DNA of 64,000 nucleotides from Oreohelix idahoensis. Lineage: Eukaryota; Mollusca; Gastropoda; Stylommatophora; Oreohelicidae. The stretch covers positions 496,001 through 560,000 of the forward strand of contig JAMPIV010000305.1 of the NCBI GenBank assembly GCA_024509875.1. Direction: 5' to 3'. Both the position numbers and the translations under genes were made by a program. This document shows, in pieces, positions 1 to 11,561 of this stretch (the stretch's first letter is position 1; the number at the start of each line of letters is the position of its first letter). Under the pieces are notes generated by a model. That model did not search any database, had not been told where the DNA came from, and saw nothing but the letters and a program-made list of their open reading frames with translations.

Positions 1-2180
1 ACAGGAGACATGGTTAAAGACAGCCCTAAACTATCATAGCAATAACTACAATAAATCTAATCCCATAGTGGAGCGAAACTTTCTGTATAAAGTTAGTGTG
101 ATTTTAGCGTTGCTTGAAGTTAAAAGGTGTCTCTTTTGGGTCTCAGTTTCAGGGAGACCGACTCGCGAGAGCAGATTCCAGTCAGGCGAAGAACGAAATA
201 TTCTCTTCGATCTAGAGGGTTCTGAATACCGCTAGCGTCACGAATCGTCAACCCCGTTCCTGAATCAAAACCCCTTTTTGTCAACGCCAAGTTAAGCTCA
301 CGCAGTGCAACGGAGCCAACGCTAAATCTGGAATCACCAAACGCAGTAGTAGTTCTCTACTCGCCTATTGGATTACCAGCCAGAGCATTGCGGCTTCCAG
401 AATATCAAACCCGCCCAGCATGCCTATAGCAGAATTCCATATCACCCGCCTTTGTTGTGCCTAAACGGGGCACTCAGCAAACCACAGCCAAACCAGTTTA
501 AACAGGATTTACAGCCAAGCGGAGCCTTGCGCCGGATAAGTGCGCCTGGGTCTCTTTGTCCTCAAGTGACTTCTTCTGGTGTATTTCCTGGATACTTAAA
601 ACCTCGCACGTATGAGCAGCCATCTATGGACAGAGTTCCAGCCCAACTCGCGCCAGTAGGGGGGGGGGGGGGTCACCAACGATAGCGCCTATACAGGGAT
701 GTTATTCAGGTTAATTCCATCACCGATGGAGGATATATACGAAAACACCACTTACTGGAGTTACTTCAGCTGGTCCCCGAAAACCGAAGGACTGTCACTC
801 GATTATTTATCTCTTTGTGTTCTACAGGTTTTATGAATGGTGATCTGTGTGTGTGTGGTTGTTGGTGTATAGGATTATTGATGAATATTTGATTATTGAT
901 GTGATTTTATGTTGTTGTGATGATATGCATTATTTTCATGCTTTTCTTCTTTAATAAATTTTACACATTTATTAATGCGCTGTTCACGACCTTTCCATCC
1001 ATATTTGTAATTTTAGCTCTTTACTAGAATCTCTATGTATGATAAGAGAAAAGAGAGAGAGCAGGAGGTGCTTAGACAGACATAAGTGAGTTGAGGCTTG
1101 GAGAGAGAGATCATTTTGGTAAATCTTCTTCCAGGTTGTCTCAAGTCCATCTCCTATTTACACCTTTCTGTGTGTGTAATCTATAACTCTGTCAGTCCAC
1201 TATCCCTTGTCGATTTCACTACGGTTGTCCAGCTCGATAAATACTCTACACTCTAACTCAACCACGACAATATATATATATTTGGAAGGTACAAGTAATG
1301 TGTAAAGGGAAGGAATCCAATAAAAGTGGAAGAGTTGCTTATAAAAATTGATCAAGGTTTTAATAGTATTATATTGGTTGATAGCAATGGATTTTATGTA
1401 AATACTTGTAAGAAACCCGTCAAAACATGACGGGAAATAATTACGTTGAGCTCTTTCGGCCCGTGTCCTGAGGACGGCACCATTTCTCCTGTGTTCAACT
1501 CCTTTCTTTCCATCGCCTTTCGCTTTCAGTACATCTTTGTAGTAAAATTTGCCTGGTCACATTAGGTTTAAAGACACGAAACAAACCGTCGAAAATGGCT
1601 GGAGACATGATAAAAAGGTAAATAGTTTTTTTTTTTTCCTTCAGTAATTCTAAACAGCTCTTTTATCACAATATTTTTTTTATTTATTAGTAAATTTACG
1701 GCCACTTTTAAAAGTGTTTGTCTTTGTAGACTGTGCACTGAATATATACTTTAAGAATGAATGAGGTCCTTACTCGCGTAAGCGCTATTTAAAGTTGATC
1801 ATGAGCATTGCTTCTGGTAGATATTCCAAATGGACACCGAGGATTCAGAAACTCGATGATATCATTGTAGTCTTCATCAGTAGTCAAGCGTCAACATAGA
1901 AGAAGAATCTGAACACATGAGAAATGGTCGTTGAAGAAACTACACACCATGTGCTGTCTCGTCAGTTATTACATACACTGAGGACCAGTGCTGCATAAGC
2001 TTCATTGCATTATACCGATACTGCCTTAGGGTTGGAGAGACAAACAACTGAAGTCATACGAGCTTTCCGCCAGCAGAAATTATCTCTCCTTTCCTAGGTG
2101 CTAAATTGTCCATCAGACTAAGCATCACATTATCACAGGAAAAAAAAAAAACATAGTTATTCAAAAGGACAATGTCACAA
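1..2180. other. unassigned non-coding DNA
   Basis: No recognisable gene or element. There is an uninterrupted run of 14 G at 659-672, an AATAAA-containing AT-rich stretch near 953, a short TA run near 1271 and A/T homopolymers near 1627 and 2140. A 105-codon open frame at 368-685 opens on TTG, has no recognisable domain and runs into the poly-G, so I do not call it a gene. It could be the decayed end of an older retroelement or a host 3' UTR; nothing decides between these. Confidence 0.5.
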
Positions 2181-2189
2181 GAGGGTAGA

Positions 2190-2720
2190 TGTTATTGAAA
2201 TTAATAAGTATCCTGGACAAAAAGTTGTATCAGGTGATATCAGGATAGTGCCAGCTAAAAGTCTGGTCTTATAAGCAATACCCCCTTTTCTGAAAAGAAT
2301 AAGGGTGTATCGACATCAAAGGTAGGATCAAGCTGTATAAGTTTCTAGGTACGATGATATTGTATGTTATTAGATTCCTATAGGCTCCCTCTCGAAATCC
2401 TTCTATGATTATATTATTTTTATTATTATTATTATTGACTCTGCTAGGGGTATTAATTACATTATCGACCAACATGAACTTGAACTTGAAGTAAGTCTGC
2501 TGGTAAATATTTACAATTTATTTTTACAGATCTTATTTTCTTCTTGAAAATCTTTAACGAAAACACAAACTTCAATTACAAAATTAAATAAAATGCACTT
2601 GAACATTGTTCCACAAAAAATTATCAAAGGTCTCTGAATTTGTAAGAGGTTATCACTGGATTTAACTATGCCAAACATGGGCCATCATATGATTACTGTC
2701 AATACTCTTGGTGTTACTGG
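2190..2720 (-). repeat. diverged solo-LTR-like relative of element A LTR
   Basis: The stretch shows spaced similarity, in the same order, to the first ~250 bp of the element A LTR that begins at 3068. The shared blocks are 'caggatagt', 'gtctggtctta', 'aagtaatacccc/aagcaatacccc', a 'ggtgtat' block and '...atgattact'. Spacing differs, with an apparent insertion around 2340-2620 that is AT-rich and contains an ATT run. This suggests an older LTR of the same family next to the younger element A. Similarity was judged by eye only and the ends are not defined. Confidence 0.45.
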
Positions 2721-3067
2721 GATACCCTAACGTGGTCTTGTTTTCACTCATCTGTAGGATGAATCTGGTTCCACTTTGGTCCTGGAAGGACAGTTACTGA
2801 TCTTCCTCCAGGCAGTAGGTACTAGCTGATTTGCCCTCCGAACTCACAAGGCACTTGCATCAGGAGTTCCCTCAATAGTGGCTGACTTTATTATGTGTAG
2901 TTTGGTGTACAGGATATAACCTAAAACGAATTAGAGGCAACCCCTATATAGACCATCACTTTTGCCACTATCACAAAGGTTGGGGATGATAGACAGTTTC
3001 AGACAGTGTGCTAGCAGATGCACAGGACATAGTATAGAAGCAACAACCAAATTCAGTTCACTGTAAC

Positions 3068-4867
3068 TGTAGCGTGAGGTTATTTAAAATTATTTATCTA
3101 TATAGGAATCCAGGTATGTCATATGCTACCAGGATAGTATGCCAGTATAGAGTTCTGGTCTTACAAGTAATACCCCAGTCTTAGAAATAAGCACTGGTGT
3201 ATGGCTATCATAGAAATAGTCAGACTGTGAAAACCCTGGCCAGTTGGTAAGAAGTTGTACCAGGATTTAAGGCGTCTCCTCCCTATGACTATCTTATGAT
3301 TACTTATATTCTAGGGGATAAGTAAAATGAACATTCACTGAAACCACAAATGGAAGAAGTGAATAAATCCTCAGGTACAGTTAAAATAGTTTAATAATTA
3401 CACTAATATTCTATTTCTACTAGTTGGAAAAGAGCATATACATATATATAAAAGTATTCACACAATTACTATTATTGTCTGTTTAGAATTCAAGATCTTG
3501 AATATTAAAGTTACTGCAATCTGCAATCACTGTCTTTAGTCTCTTGACTTTCCAATTAATTGTCATCAGTTGACTGAACTATGGATTTTCACTATTAGCT
3601 GTTTTATATATATATTGTGGTGGTCAGTGTCCTAAGTGACACTTATCTGACTCTTGATCCTGCTGACACGGACTGTCCGTTGCATATATCAGTATCGGTA
3701 GACCCAGCACTAGGGATGCCGAAGACCAGTTGAAGTTCACTCTTTGGGGTCCTGCACGTTTGTGGGATTGCCTCTGATGAACAACACAGGTTTCTGATAC
3801 TGAACAGTCTGGTTTGAGTTATTTCATGGAACCTGAAACATCATAACAGCCTTGGCTAGTATCTGGCTAGACTTGTAGCTGACTAGCACAGATGTCAGAC
3901 CAGTCAGTCATCAGATGTCACCGTTATACAATCATAGTAAGTAATGACATCATTTCAGTGATATAGCATTAATATTTACATTTCAATTAAGTGTAACTGA
4001 CTAGCACATAAGTCAGACTAGTCAGTCATCAGGTGTCAAAGTTATACAGTCATAGCAAGTAACATCATTTCAATGATCCAGAATTAATATTAACATTATC
4101 AGTAATAAACATCATCTGGTTGATTCTGCTCCTATACATCCTTTCATATTCTATAACTTGATCTTCCCAAATCACATCAGGTACAAATTCAAATACTAAT
4201 GCCATTCTTAGCATCTACACAAAATTAATACACAAATAGATAAAGTGAGTGCCCGACTGACGAAACGATAGTGTTGCTTTCTTCAGTAGCACTATTACAT
4301 AATTATTGAATTGAAACTGGCTGTGGAACACTCCATTTTACCAGCTGTAAATGGGCACTCAGTTGTGCGCTCGAACTAGGGAAGGAAAAGGCAGCGAGGA
4401 AGGGGACTAGTCACCTTAACCTCGTAAACGCGGTATACCATTCATTTCCCTATGGCAATCTCTGGTCAGGGGACTGCCTTTATCTTCGTAAACGATAAAG
4501 CATTTAATATCGACGAGATACAGCATTTAATATAATAAATATTTTCTATTTGGCTGTGGGACTAGTTTGAATACCTTTTAGTACAAACAACAATCATCCA
4601 TAAAGCACATGTTTAAATCATATTCAAAATAACAATACATTATATCAATGAATATTATACAGGCATATTTTGTGAACTCTACATATGAACCTGAAATAAA
4701 AGAAAAATTATTATACACGGTAGTTATTCTAATTTCGCTTACCCTCAGACTCCAGATACTGACTGAAACTTATGGCGATTCGCTCACACTTCAGGTAGAT
4801 GTAGCGTAGTGGCGATTATCTGCCGTCCGTCCGTCTGTCTCAAACCTCTTTCGATGTGTGTTTCTCC
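3068..4867 (-). repeat. element A 3' LTR, inner part (R/U5 side)
   Basis: First segment of the left LTR. It matches 14752-14862 plus 24748-26432 of the right LTR almost base for base. It is cut at 4867 by the I-type LINE, and the 15-bp duplication 4853-4867 is repeated at 11547-11561. Inside lies a tandem duplication of roughly 116 bp (units starting near 3876 and 3992). Confidence 0.92.
3876..4106. repeat. ~116-bp tandem duplication inside the element A LTR
   Basis: Two adjacent units share the frame 'tgta(g/a)ctgactagcaca', 'gtcaga(c)', 'agtcagtcatca', 'gttataca(a/g)tcata' and 'acatcattt'. They are clearly diverged from one another. The same pair is present in the other LTR near 25445 and 25563, so the duplication predates this insertion. 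It may mark reiterated regulatory or structural sequence in the LTR; function unknown. Confidence 0.8.
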
Positions 4868-4880
4868 GTTGTTGTTGTTG

Positions 4881-5301
4881 TTTTGATGGGTTGATGGGTG
4901 GAGATCGGGCACTAAACATCTGACTGTTATTACCTCTTCTCGTTCCATCTTGGTCTACCCTGTTCAACCTGAAAGTTGGTTATAATTGGGGTATTTAGTG
5001 TCATTTTATTTACTAATTTGTATTCAATTTAATTAACTATCGTCTTTTGCAGTTGTTGATTTTTATTTATATTATCATTTGTCAATTTTATTTACTTTTT
5101 TGTATTGTTTATAGATGACTATTGTCCTTTACGCTTGGTTTTTATTTGTATTTGTTCTTTTTGAGTTGTTGTTCATTTTTTTTTAATTACCTTGTCTTTC
5201 CTTGTCCTATGAGTAGTTAGTTTTTTGTTAATGCTTTGTTAGGGTCTAGTTCTTGTTGCTTAATTTTTATTTATTTGGATGTTTTTCCTGACGTGCTATC
5301 C
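4881..5301 (-). other. 3' UTR of the I-type LINE
   Basis: AT-rich non-coding stretch between the RNase H stop codon and the CAA tail. No ORF or other element was seen. Confidence 0.7.
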
Positions 5302-6271
5302 TTATATGTTTTCCTTTGTTTTATGTATATATCTTTTAAGTATTGATTGGGCATCTCTTGGGGCATCTATACTTAAAACCTTATCACCTGTTAAGTCTAT
5401 ATTGTGATTTTTATAGTAAGTTTTTAATTCAAGTCTTTGTTGTTCATACTTTTTACAGTGGATCAGGTAGTGGTCTATGTCATTCTCTTCCTGACATTCT
5501 TGGCAGTGTGGTTCTTCTACCATAAAGTATGCTGCACCGAGACGGAGACGCCACAGTTTTTTGTTCGATGGTATCTTTAATTCTTCTCTGACCTGGCACG
5601 TCCTTGTTGGTTCTTTCAGCAGTTTGAACGCATGTCTGCCTTTTCTACTGTTTTTCCATGATGTCTTCCATTCCTCGTTTATAGTTATCTTCACTTGGCT
5701 CTTGATCTCCGACCTTCCTAGTCCTGCTTTTATATTGTTTTTACTTGTTCTTCCATTCTTGGCGTTCTGGTCTGCCAACTCGTTGCCTGCAATACCTATG
5801 TGTGCTGGAACCCACACTAGCCTCACACTACATCCTCTGTGCCCTAGTGATGTATTAATTGCTAGAATTTCTTCCTTTATGTCTGGCCGGCTACATTTAC
5901 CTGGGTGTTCTAGCGCTTGTAGTGATGATAGTGAGTCTGTAAATATCGTAACAGCTTCTGGTGGGTTATCTTCGATTATTTCTAAACTTTTAAGAATTGC
6001 TACCATCTCTGCGGTAAAAATCGAAGCCCCTTGTGTTACACTGTAGCTCTTTTTTATTCCCCATTGTGGTATTACCACTCCGGCACCTAGTAGCCCACTA
6101 ACACCCTTGGATCCATCAGTGTATACGGCCAGACTTTGTTTAGTTAATTTATCTATGAACTTTCTACTTATCATTTTGGCTTCCTTATCTTCTATGTTTT
6201 GTTTGATCTTTTCAGTAAGTGAGTAGTCTATGATTGGTGTTTTTAGTTCCCAGGGTGGTATTTTGCTTCTG
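5302..6271 (-). pseudogene. I-type LINE ORF2, RNase H domain and C-terminus
   Basis: This is the C-terminal part of ORF2, separated from the rest by the SINE. RNase H residues are visible on the minus-strand translation: VYTDGSKG (first Asp), FTAEMVAIL (Glu), FTDSLSSL (Asp) and AGNELADQNAK (last His/Asp region, after VWVPAHIG). RNase H removes the RNA strand of the cDNA hybrid. After it comes a cysteine/histidine motif, CQECQEENDIDHYLIHCKKY, which resembles the CCHC tail of I/R1-type ORF2 proteins. The open frame continues upstream of the methionine at 6174 to the SINE junction. Confidence 0.88.
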
Positions 6272-6282
6272 TATTTATTACT

Positions 6283-6529
6283 GTCGGTGTCTGTGGCCTA
6301 ATGGATATGAACGCAGTTTCATAATCCAGATATACCAGGTTCGAAACCTGCTGCAGGCGGTTTGGTAGCAGATCGCTTTGTGTGGATTTTTAACAATGGT
6401 ATAAGCGCCGTACCGTTCAGAAAGCAATGGCAAACTACTGAATGAAAAAATTGCCTAGAAAAATCACAAACAGCCAATAAAAGCTGGGGTTGATTGCCAC
6501 GTCCTGTAAAGGATAAGCAACTAACTTTT
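6283..6529 (+). mobile_element. tRNA-derived SINE inside the I-type LINE
   Basis: The SINE is flanked by the 11-bp duplication TATTTATTACT (6272-6282 and 6530-6540). Its head has an RNA polymerase III A box, TGGCCTAATGG (6294-6304), and a B box, GGTTCGAAACC (6338-6348), at normal spacing. The body contains GGCAAACTACTG followed by TTGCCTAGAAAAA near 6430-6464. That resembles the conserved central domain of several widespread SINE families; this is from memory and needs checking. Insert plus one duplication copy is 258 bp, a multiple of three. Confidence 0.88.
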
Positions 6530-6540
6530 TATTTATTACT

Positions 6541-7260
6541 ATTTTCAATTGCGTTTGATACTTCTTTGAATTGCGTTAGGTCTTCTATCGTTCTCCAACC
6601 TGTTGGATATCTATCTTTATTTAAGGGGACGTCCCAAACACTTGGTTGGTTTTTGACAAATGCTTTATGTGCTGGGTTGGTCACTTCTTGTGCTACTTTA
6701 CTCCAATAATTTATTCTCAGTTCTTTCCGTCTTAGATCAAGGGGAGGTATGCCAAGAGCTACTTCTAGCGCTTCTGCTGGTGTCGATATAAATGCACCTG
6801 TAATGGTTCTCATGGCTGCATTTTGAATCCTGTCCAGTTTTGCTTTGTTAGAAGCTGCAGCTGAGTCATAGACTATGCTGGCATAATCCAGTTTCCCCCT
6901 GATAAAATACTTGTAGAACATAGGCATTATTTTATTGCTGCCCCCCCCCATCCATTACCTTTTACTATCCTTAGTATATTTAGGGGTCCCCTACAGCTTT
7001 CTACCAAATTGTCTATATGTTTATTATAATTTAGTTGTTTATCTAAGGTTACGCCCAGAAATCTTGTTGTTGAGGAGGTACATATTTTCTGTCCTTAAAT
7101 GGTTATATTGATTTTGTTTGTTTTTTTAAAATTTCCTTTGCTGAAAATCATACCTACTGTTTTGTTTACATTAATTTGGAAGCCCCAACTTTTCATCCAC
7201 TCTGAAACTTTGTCTATGTGATTTTGAAGTTTTTTGAAAACATGGTCCAAGTTTTTTTCC
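6541..7260 (-). pseudogene. I-type LINE ORF2, thumb region between RT and RNase H
   Basis: The minus-strand translation at 6529-6951 shows FIRGKLDYASIVYDSAA and then LDRIQNAAMRTITGAF, the usual sequence between RT and RNase H in I-type elements. A second frame at 7095-7325 holds the RT palm/thumb continuation (VSEWMKSWGFQINVNKT). Frames break near 7260 and at the C-run around 6940-6950, so at least two frameshifts interrupt the ORF. Confidence 0.82.
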
Positions 7261-9372
7261 AGATCGCCAAATGGCACAGTCGTCTGCAAATTGAGATACT
7301 GCATTCTTAATGTCGTTAAATTCATCTGTTAAGTCATTTACAGCTATAGTGAAAATTGTGGGTGAAATCACTGATCCCTGAGGAATCCCATTCTGTTGTT
7401 CATATATATCTGATTTATCATTGTCTACCTGTACCGCAAAATACCTGTTTTGTAAAAAGTTTTCTATATACCTATAGGTTTTACCAGTAATGCCAATCTT
7501 TTTCATTTTGTAAAGAGCTCCATCTCGCCAGCATTCATCATATGCTCTTGCAACATCTAGAAAAACTGCTACTGTTTTCTCTTTTCTCTTGAACCCTAGC
7601 TTTACATCATGCTCTAATCTTACAAGCTGGTCTACTGTACTTCTGTCTGCTCTAAACCCTGACTGGTTTGGGCTATATAACTGGTTTTTTTCTAGGTAGA
7701 ATTTAATTCTTTTATTCACAACAGTTTCCAGTATTTTACCTAGTTGTGATGTTAAGGAGATAGGCCTATATGAACTTACATCATGGGCTTCCTTATTGGG
7801 TTTTAGGATGGGTACTATCATCGCTATTTTCCATGCTTTTGGTATCTTTCCTAAGCTCCAGATTTTGTTATAGATGGTAGTTATTTTGTTTATAGTTCTT
7901 GTGGGTACTTTCTTAAGGATTTCATAGCTAAGTATATCTTGTCCTGAGGCAGTATTAGATTTATCTTTTATTGCATTAGTTACCTCTTCCTCTGTTATAT
8001 CAGCATCTAAATAGTTTGTTTCGTCTATCTGGTCTGGTAGTTCTTTTGAAAACTGTATTCTAAGTCTTTCTCTTCTCTCATTTTCTTCCTGTCCAAGACT
8101 ACTTTTTGCACTGACTTTATAGAAATACTCGGCAAGGGCATTAGCTTTTTCTTTATCTGTTTCTGCTCTCTTTGGTAGTTTGATTGTTGGCATTATTGTT
8201 TTCTTATTGTTCCCTTTGATTGCCTTAAGCTTTTTCCATACTTCTTTAATTTGAGTGCTAGGTTTAAGTGACTGACAAAACTCCTTCCAGTTAGTTTCTT
8301 TGGCTTTAAATATTATTCTGTTGGATTCATTCCTAATAAGTTTATACTCATCATAGTTTTCTTCTGTTCTGTTATTTCTATATTTTTGTAAGGCCCTTTT
8401 TCTTCTCTCATGAATTTCTGCACAGCTTTTATTCCACCAGGCAACTGGTTCTTTATTCCACTGAGTTTTTCTTTTCTTAGTAATGTTATTTATTGGTTTA
8501 AGGTGTTGTGGCATATTTTTATTAGGTATATATTTTATTGCTATTTTCAGAATTTCATTGGTCAGTGTTTCCGCCCACAAGTCAGTATCATCTGATTCCA
8601 TGTCTTTATATTCCATCACCTCCAGCTCTGATTGGAAAGCTTCCCAGTTTGCTTTTTTATAGTTGAAGGTAGGTTTCTCTGGTTCTGGGTTTGGAATGAC
8701 ATTTTCATGCATGGTTATTATGATGGGCAGATGATCTGAGTTTGTGTCTTGTAACACTTCCCAATTTACATTCGCTAGGTTGTTAGTTGCTATACTTATG
8801 TCTATTGCTGAGTCTGCCCTATTAGCTTGTGGATTAATTCTAGTTGCAGATCCATCATTTAGTATTAGTAGTTCATTGTTTTCTATGAAGTCGAGTAGGC
8901 ATTTTCCTGCATTATCTGTATGTTGTCCACCCCAAGCAGAATGGTGGGAATTAAAATCGCCTACTATGATTGTTTTGGGGCCTAGTCTGGTGCTTATGGC
9001 TAGTATTTCTTCCTCTTTAATTGTGCCATCTTTAGCATATACATTTAGAATTGTTAGATTGTTTGGTTCAGCTGCTATAGTAACCTGGATACCTTCTATA
9101 TTGGTTGTATTAAAAACTTCCCAGTCTATGATTTTAAATTTTTCGCTAACTAAGACTGCGACACCACCTCCTCTACCTTCTTTCCTATCGTGTCTAAGTA
9201 TCTTAAAGCCCTTACAACTATATCTACTATTTGGGTTTAAATGGGTCTCTTGAAGAGCATATATATCAGTAGTTAATCCTGTCTCTGATAGTAGGGGTGC
9301 AAAATTCTTTTTGATACCCCTACAATTCCACTGTATAATTCTAAATCTTTCTAAATTGAATTTTAACATCAT
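7171..9372 (-). pseudogene. I-type LINE ORF2: endonuclease and reverse transcriptase
   Basis: This 733-codon open frame starts with an ATG. N-terminal apurinic-type endonuclease: QWNCRG near residue 15, ALQETHL near 40, GDFNSHHSAWGG near 140 and SDHLPI near 215. It nicks target DNA to prime reverse transcription. Reverse transcriptase follows at about 450-720: PISLTSQLGKILE, FLDVARAYDECW (first catalytic Asp), GIPQGSVISPTIF and FADDCAIW (catalytic Asp pair). Shortly after FADD the frame shifts and ends in unrelated residues. The 39-bp gap to ORF1 suggests a dicistronic RNA. It would be functional but for the frameshifts and SINE downstream. Confidence 0.92.
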
Positions 9373-9411
9373 CTAGTATCCCTTTTATTTTGGTTAACTA
9401 TCAATTTGCTC

Positions 9412-10990
9412 TTATTCTATATTCCCTGCACTCGTGGACCCATCATCAATCAAGTTCTCTAGAAAAGCCTTATTAAAACTTATCATTGTATTCGTAACTT
9501 TTTCTGTTATGTATGGTAAAAGTGCATCAACGTGTTCTTTGATAGTTTCTTCTAGGTTGACCACTTTCCTATTTTCATCTAATGCTACATTCCCTTCTCT
9601 CCCTATGTTGATCTCCTGCCTTTCACTTTCCATTCTTTTTAGTATTATTTCACTTTCTTCTTTTAGTTCTGACAGTTTGACTAGCATTATTTCATTTTCT
9701 TCTTTCAGTACAGTCAGTTTAGCCACATCCTGGGTAATTTGGAACTGTATGGCTTTCACTTCTTGAAGCAATGCCTCTGCACTTTTCAGTGAATTCACAT
9801 TTTCCAGAGTTGTAGCTGACCTGTCTGGCTGGCTGTTTTCTTTTGTTTTGTTAGTTATTTTCTGTTCTTTTGACTGCTGCGTTTTAATAGTTTTAATTTC
9901 TTCTTTAAGAGACTTGATTTCTTCTACAACTTTACTGTTTGTGTTTTTTGTGTTTTCTTTTATTTCTTTAATTACTGTTTTAAATGGTGTTCTTGTTAAG
10001 ATTGATTCTTTTAGTGCTTGTTTGGTTTGCTGGTACACTGGACAGCCCTGATACCTGGCACTGTGGTTCCCTTTGCAATTGGAACACTTTCTGTTCCCAT
10101 TCGCCTTTTTGTAGTCGGTATCTGCCTTTGCCTTTTCACACTGTGTAGAGGGGTGGTTACTGGAGCAGTATCGACAAACTGTTCTCCCCTTACAATTGTT
10201 CCTTCCATGGCCGAATTTCAGACAGTTGGAGCACTGTAGCACAGGGGGAATGTAAGCTTCGGTGTGCTTCTTGGTTTTCCCAAATAGTAGCGTTTTAGGG
10301 GTTTCCCTCCCTTCTGCCGTTATTATAACCACTGGGGTTACAATGCTCCCTTTCACCATTATTCTGTCCACATGTACCAACTTTATGTCTGGGTTATGTT
10401 TTGCGATGTTGTTCATAACTTCCTCGCTTGAAAGGTTAATGTTTATCCCTTTTAACACACACCTATTGTCTCTTTTGCCAGCTCTATCTTTACTTTTATG
10501 TCGTGTGCAAGAGTCACTGTTTTTGCTTCTACTTTGAGTTCCTCTAACATCTCTTTTATTCTGTCGCTCTGATTTGGGGTAATTATTATGCCAAAATGGG
10601 TTTTTGAAATTTTGGCTATCGCCTTTTTGCCTAACACAGGATCAAGGATTTTTATAATTTTGTCTTCATCTAGTGCCTTGATCTTGACAACCTCACCAGC
10701 TACTTGTGTTATCTTTAACCGACATATGTTTACTACATCTTTATTTTGGGAAACTGCCTGGGGTGCTTTATGTCTTGAGTCTTCTTTGGTACTTTCATTG
10801 CTATTTTGGGTTGCTTTATGTCTTGAGTCTTCTTTGGTACTTTCATTGCTATTTTTTGGTTAGAAATTTCTTCTATGGGGGCCTGACTATTCTCTTCTAG
10901 TTTATCATGCCGGGTGTCCTTATCTTTGGTTTTAACTGTTTCTGCCCACGTTTTGCCTTCACCTGACTGTGCTCTAGTTATAGGTGCCAT
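9412..10990 (-). pseudogene. I-type LINE ORF1 (gag-like nucleic-acid-binding protein), frameshifted
   Basis: Three overlapping minus-strand frames (10733-10990, 10452-10637, 9412-10458) make one broken ORF1. The first frame opens MAPITRAQSGEGKTWAE. The last carries three zinc knuckles around its residues 75-140: CSNCLKFGHGRNNC, CRYCSSNHPSTQC and CSNCKGNHSARYQGC. A lysine/glutamate-rich region and a coiled coil (heptads around EIKSLKEEIKTIK and LSELKEESEIILKRM) follow. In I and Jockey elements ORF1 coats the RNA and forms the transposition particle. At least two frameshifts separate the frames. A perfect-frame 48-bp tandem duplication lies near the N-terminus. Confidence 0.88.
10764..10859 (-). 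repeat. 48-bp in-frame tandem duplication in LINE ORF1
   Basis: Two copies, 10764-10811 and 10812-10859, encode the 16-residue unit KIAMKVPKKTQDIK(Q/H)P twice. Only one or two bases differ, so the duplication is recent or homogenised. Confidence 0.88.
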
Positions 10991-11546
10991 GTTTTGGTTA
11001 TGAGCTATGTCCTAATTTCTTATTTGAATTTATTTACTTATTGTTCTTTCCTATTTCTTTTAGCTCCCTTTCTTTTATTTTGTTATTATTAATTTAATTA
11101 TTTTATTGTGCTATCTTGTTCTTATTCTTAGAAGTTTTGTCTATTTTGGTTCAACTCTTTTGATCTGTCAAATCTAAAATTCCCTTAACCACTAATATTT
11201 ATTATTAATAATTGATTAACACTATTTGGATCTATGATTACAGTTTAGGAGGATTTAACTTTTTGCTATTTCCTGATGAGTTAAGTAAACTAAAAATGTC
11301 TGTCGTACCACGCAATGGCAAGCACGTGGTGCCTGGGCCTATTAAATTTATCTGTTTCTTTTTACTTTATGACTATCCCTATTTTATATTATCACTCCTA
11401 GCCAATATCAAGCAATCAACAAATACTAATTATACTAACTGCCTAAATTGTATAGAGAATAGAAACAAAAATAAATTAAATTCAACTTATCTGGTTTGTA
11501 TTTCTCACAAGGCACCGAGAGAGGCTACGTGAATGCGACCGAACTT
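10991..11546 (-). other. 5' UTR of the I-type LINE
   Basis: Non-coding 5' leader of the LINE on the minus strand, AT-rich for most of its length, with a more GC-balanced end near 11505-11546. I-type elements carry an internal promoter in this region; none can be identified here. Confidence 0.55.
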
Positions 11547-11561
11547 GATGTGTGTTTCTCC

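Larger units (their letters stand above)
4868..11546 (-). mobile_element. full-length I-clade (nimbus-like) LINE inserted in the element A LTR
   Basis: This non-LTR retrotransposon is flanked by the 15-bp duplication GATGTGTGTTTCTCC (4853-4867 and 11547-11561). The uninterrupted site survives in the right LTR near 26424 with one extra T. It encodes a gag-like ORF1 with zinc knuckles and an ORF2 with endonuclease, reverse transcriptase and RNase H. The 3' end carries a (CAA)n tail, seen as GTTGTTGTTGTTG at 4868-4880 on the plus strand. Length about 6.7 kb including a 258-bp SINE plus duplication. Several frameshifts make it inactive. RNase H after RT together with ORF1 fits the I clade; nimbus of snails is the closest named comparison (inference). 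Confidence 0.92.

Noticed and set aside
368..685. 105-codon frame near the window start
   Set aside because: It opens on TTG, has no recognised domain, and its glycine end is translated poly-G.
6283..6360. Free-standing tRNA gene
   Set aside because: The A and B boxes are present, but the head continues into a 247-bp unit with target duplications: a SINE.
5561..9253. Plus-strand open frames opposite the I-type LINE (such as 5561-6046 and 8744-9253)
   Set aside because: They are antisense shadows of ORF2, with no domains, and are hydrophobic only because the sense strand is Lys/Glu/Asn-rich.
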